Shown here: one piece after another, positions 63,601-64,000 of the stretch
How positions within the stretch are numbered: the first letter of the stretch is position 1
Layout: each line of letters begins with the position of its first letter
Assembly: GCF_023015905.1 (NCBI RefSeq)
Contig: NZ_JALKBD010000017.1
Coordinates: forward strand, 1 to 64,000
Reading direction: 5' to 3'
Length of the DNA: 64,000 nucleotides
From: Arenibacter sp. F20364
Lineage (GTDB): Bacteria > Bacteroidota > Bacteroidia > Flavobacteriales > Flavobacteriaceae
Translations under genes and position numbers: made by a program
The notes under the pieces: generated by a model
Databases searched by the model: none
What the model was told of the DNA's origin: nothing
What the model saw: the letters and a program-made list of their open reading frames with translations, nothing else

Positions 63601-63769
63601 TAGCCTTTTTGGAAATTAGGGCTACTATCTCCAAGGCCGATTTGGTCATGGCCTCATTTTCTAATTTTTGCACCCTTTCCCATAACGAGGAGTAAGAATC
63701 TTTGGTAGATTGGGATTGCACCATTTGGGAGAATAGGATTAAGGTAAATATTGTTGCTATCTTTTTCAT
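57689..63769 (-). CDS. Alpha-2-macroglobulin family protein with thioester motif
   Basis: A 2026-aa secreted protein with a cleavable signal (cleavage near SQMVQSQS) and no lipobox. The first about 500 residues are largely helical and unlike typical macroglobulins. MG-type beta domains begin near residue 505 (FQVIDRNSGKPISGATLKFSY), with the family-typical FTDRSIYRPGQALYFKG near residue 595 and FFFPQLLTDKDGNVSFSFTTPEALTKW near residue 1240. The thioester motif is Cys1474-Asn-Glu-Gln1477 in YPYDCNEQIFSRYYA. Such proteins trap or inhibit attacking proteases in the periplasm or at the surface. An acidic, Met/Ala-rich stretch around residues 1170-1220 may act as a bait-like region. Confidence 0.9.
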   Translation of the reverse strand: MKKIATIFTLILFSQMVQSQSTKDSYSSLWERVQKLENEAMTKSALEIVALISKKAKKEQNSVEIVKSLLFTSKYVLTLEEDAQLKIVQDFKQEIAQSEFPTSNILESYLANMYWQYFQQNRYRFYDRTTTVEKVDSIDFRTWDLNTIFHEISVHFEASLQKPLELQQLKVDSFKVILNKQKGSEAYRPTLFDILAHSALDFYRTSENSIARPADKFELDNPEILCEGKLFVEQQISTRDNTSLQTKAIKLYQQLLDFHSRKPSGEAYVDVDIERLKYLKENAVFPNKDQHYLEVLQNSAESIKNNNNSALYHYEIAVLYRELGNSYHPNIRDEYRWKQKEAMAVCESAIDQFPKSRGAEKCKALKSEILSKDLQLTAERHIPVNLPSRLLLEYKNLNTLHLSARKISHKEIGQLNNLYPEEKKLAFIKKLAEVKSWDANLINENDYQSHKIEILLPELSNGSYIILATPYSNSGNSFTYSPIQVTNLALVEGQTSTDHNFQVIDRNSGKPISGATLKFSYQQNHERPILTKTLISNEKGMITLPLSSERWNNVDIMVSTKSEEAHFEDFYVGAKYDQEREDLNYSCFLFTDRSIYRPGQALYFKGIAMIRKDDASSVLSNTLVTASLIDVNHQKVAQREFRTNEYGSFSGEFMLPNNGLTGNYYLEIDSDQVDIEGTSYFSVEEYKRPKFETSLEPITETYRVNDTISVQGNANAYSGSLITNAKVVYTVRRVVYYPKWYYWHLPYFDGTPQEIAHGEAVTDANGKYTINFEAIPDLSIAKENLPTFNYEVTADVTDLNGETHSATTMVNVGYHALTADIQIDDPLNKDNKNAKITISTNNLNGQFVPAQGSLKMYKLQAPSNVLRPRPWAAPDYDGFGKTKFKELFPHDAFGKEDNPAFWKKGELVWESNFDTGESNQIDLGNVKKWLSGKYVIELETKDKFGQLVKDITQTTFYSNNDKILADNQLFQIKTDKNFYNTGEKVKLTLLSSAENLTVSLFIEKDRKIVATQLTELHNNSKTIEIPVTVDDLGGFAINYSFSVYNSFQSGSLSIAVPYPSTNLTIETVTFRDKLQPGKEETWSFKIKGPKGDKVSAELLASMYDASLDAFKDHHWSFSPNYKGQYYSNSYLNAFKSYGIATFNSYLNFEDSFTYKPQYYDSFDWFGFHFGYGLRNRMMMKSRAPLAMMDSSADGEDLEEMIVTESAAPALENNGDNNQVPPTATDSQSGFDDIQIRKNLQETAFFFPQLLTDKDGNVSFSFTTPEALTKWKLQLLAHTKTLESATSTMQTLTQKELMVTPNAPRFLREDDRIVISTKIANLTNKSLEGEARLELVDAFSGREVTDELLISNTSSGIVMPESTFTVDAKGNTQVSWNLKVPEGIGAVQYKIMAKAGNFSDGEQNVLPVLTNRMLVTETMPMWVRGNETKTFTLDKLKNTNSATLKQHKLSLEITSNPAWYAVQALPYLMEYPYDCNEQIFSRYYANTLGGYIANSNPRIQQVFDQWASSGALLSNLEKNEELKSILIQETPWLRDAQSETEQKKRIALIFDLNKLKNDQDNAFNKLQQNQMSSGAWAWFKGGPENRFITQHIITGLGHLHKLTSSSGGEEKSGIGKSVNTKEQQVIKNAVAYLDDEFVKEYEQMKKYATDLNEDHLSHTQIHYLYMRSYYPEIKVSKKVAEIIDYYNKQAQKYWAKRDLYSKGLLSLVLFRNGSTATANKIIKSLEENSILSDELGMYWKENNNSWYWYQAPIETQSLLIEAFSEIKDDDKLVDNLKIWLLKNKQTNRWKTTKATTDAVYALLLQGSEWLSVTEALDVLVGGEKIEPSKLENIQVEAGTGYYKTTWTKNEINPKMAEVQLKKKGDGIAWGALYWQYFEDLDKITPADTPLKLKKKVFLKNNTDTGEVLSEINGKTPLHVGDLVRIRIELRADRQMEYVHMKDMRAAGMEPINVLSSYKWQDGLGYYESTKDASTNFFFDYLPKGVYVFEYDLRVNNAGDFSNGISTIQSMYAPEFSSHSEGVRIHVE

Positions 63770-64000
63770 CTAAATTAATGTATAAAACAAAACTGGCCTT
63801 TATTTCAATGGTTTGCAATCCTCAATGAGTGAAAGACTCTTTTAAGTGAGTAAACACACCATAAAGTGACTAGATGCAAAAAGAATACCAACGTTGCTTT
63901 TATAGTGGCTGGATTTTTTTGTAGGATCCATGGAATCATTAGTACCTAAGGCTTGCGCTTAAACTTTTGGTCCAAGGTTAAATCGATTTAAGCAAACCGC

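Overview
The window looks like a chromosomal segment of a marine member of the Flavobacteriaceae (Bacteroidetes). The evidence is the gliding and type IX secretion genes gldJ and porV, many short lipoproteins with an SxC lipobox, PafA-type alkaline phosphatase, a fused Hpt-Adk protein, AT-rich spacers and promoter-like TTG-N19-TAnnTTTG elements. The genus cannot be fixed from the sequence alone. No insertion sequence, prophage, CRISPR array or rRNA was seen. There is one tRNA, tRNA-Val(GAC).

Left part (1-11.4 kb): an accessory sugar-catabolism locus. A two-gene unit on the minus strand encodes a large c-type-cytochrome dehydrogenase-like lipoprotein and a Tat-exported TIM-barrel isomerase/epimerase-like protein. 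A GntR/UTRA regulator follows on the plus strand, and then a tight six-gene minus-strand operon (Gfo/Idh dehydrogenase, SDR, ROK kinase homologue, SIS protein, FAD oxidoreductase, phosphotriesterase-like hydrolase). A perfect 16-bp palindrome covers the promoter of the six-gene operon. Degenerate copies (13/16 and 12/16) precede the cytochrome gene and gntR. These tie the whole locus into one predicted GntR regulon with a periplasmic oxidation stage and a cytoplasmic processing stage. The substrate is unknown, and this is the best candidate here for an undescribed pathway.

11.4-21 kb: glycine-betaine metabolism. betI, betB, betA and a sodium:solute symporter run on the plus strand and are flanked on both sides by direct copies of a palindromic intergenic repeat. 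Beyond them a BCCT transporter and a two-domain universal stress protein form a minus-strand pair. An operator-like inverted repeat precedes betI. A 57-codon membrane-protein ORF lies in the upstream spacer.

21-35 kb: a sulfatase lipoprotein, tRNA-Val, murF, gldJ, porV (without an adjacent porU), cdd, pdhA-pdhC, an M28 peptidase, an SDR, a HAD phosphatase and an AI-2E family permease.

35-64 kb: core and housekeeping genes. These are a SprT-like protein, manC, a DUF389 membrane protein, a MlaFE-like ABC pair, pafA, a glycosyltransferase, a methyltransferase-like protein, a KAS III-like synthase, gcvP, a degenerate UbiA-like membrane protein, an ECF sigma factor with a tiny zinc-motif partner, a rhodanese lipoprotein, a PH-domain protein, an M3 peptidase, purE-purK, hpt-adk, obg, a DUF4136 lipoprotein, a DoxX protein and a 2026-residue alpha-2-macroglobulin with a thioester motif. 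Six convincing hairpin terminators separate these units.
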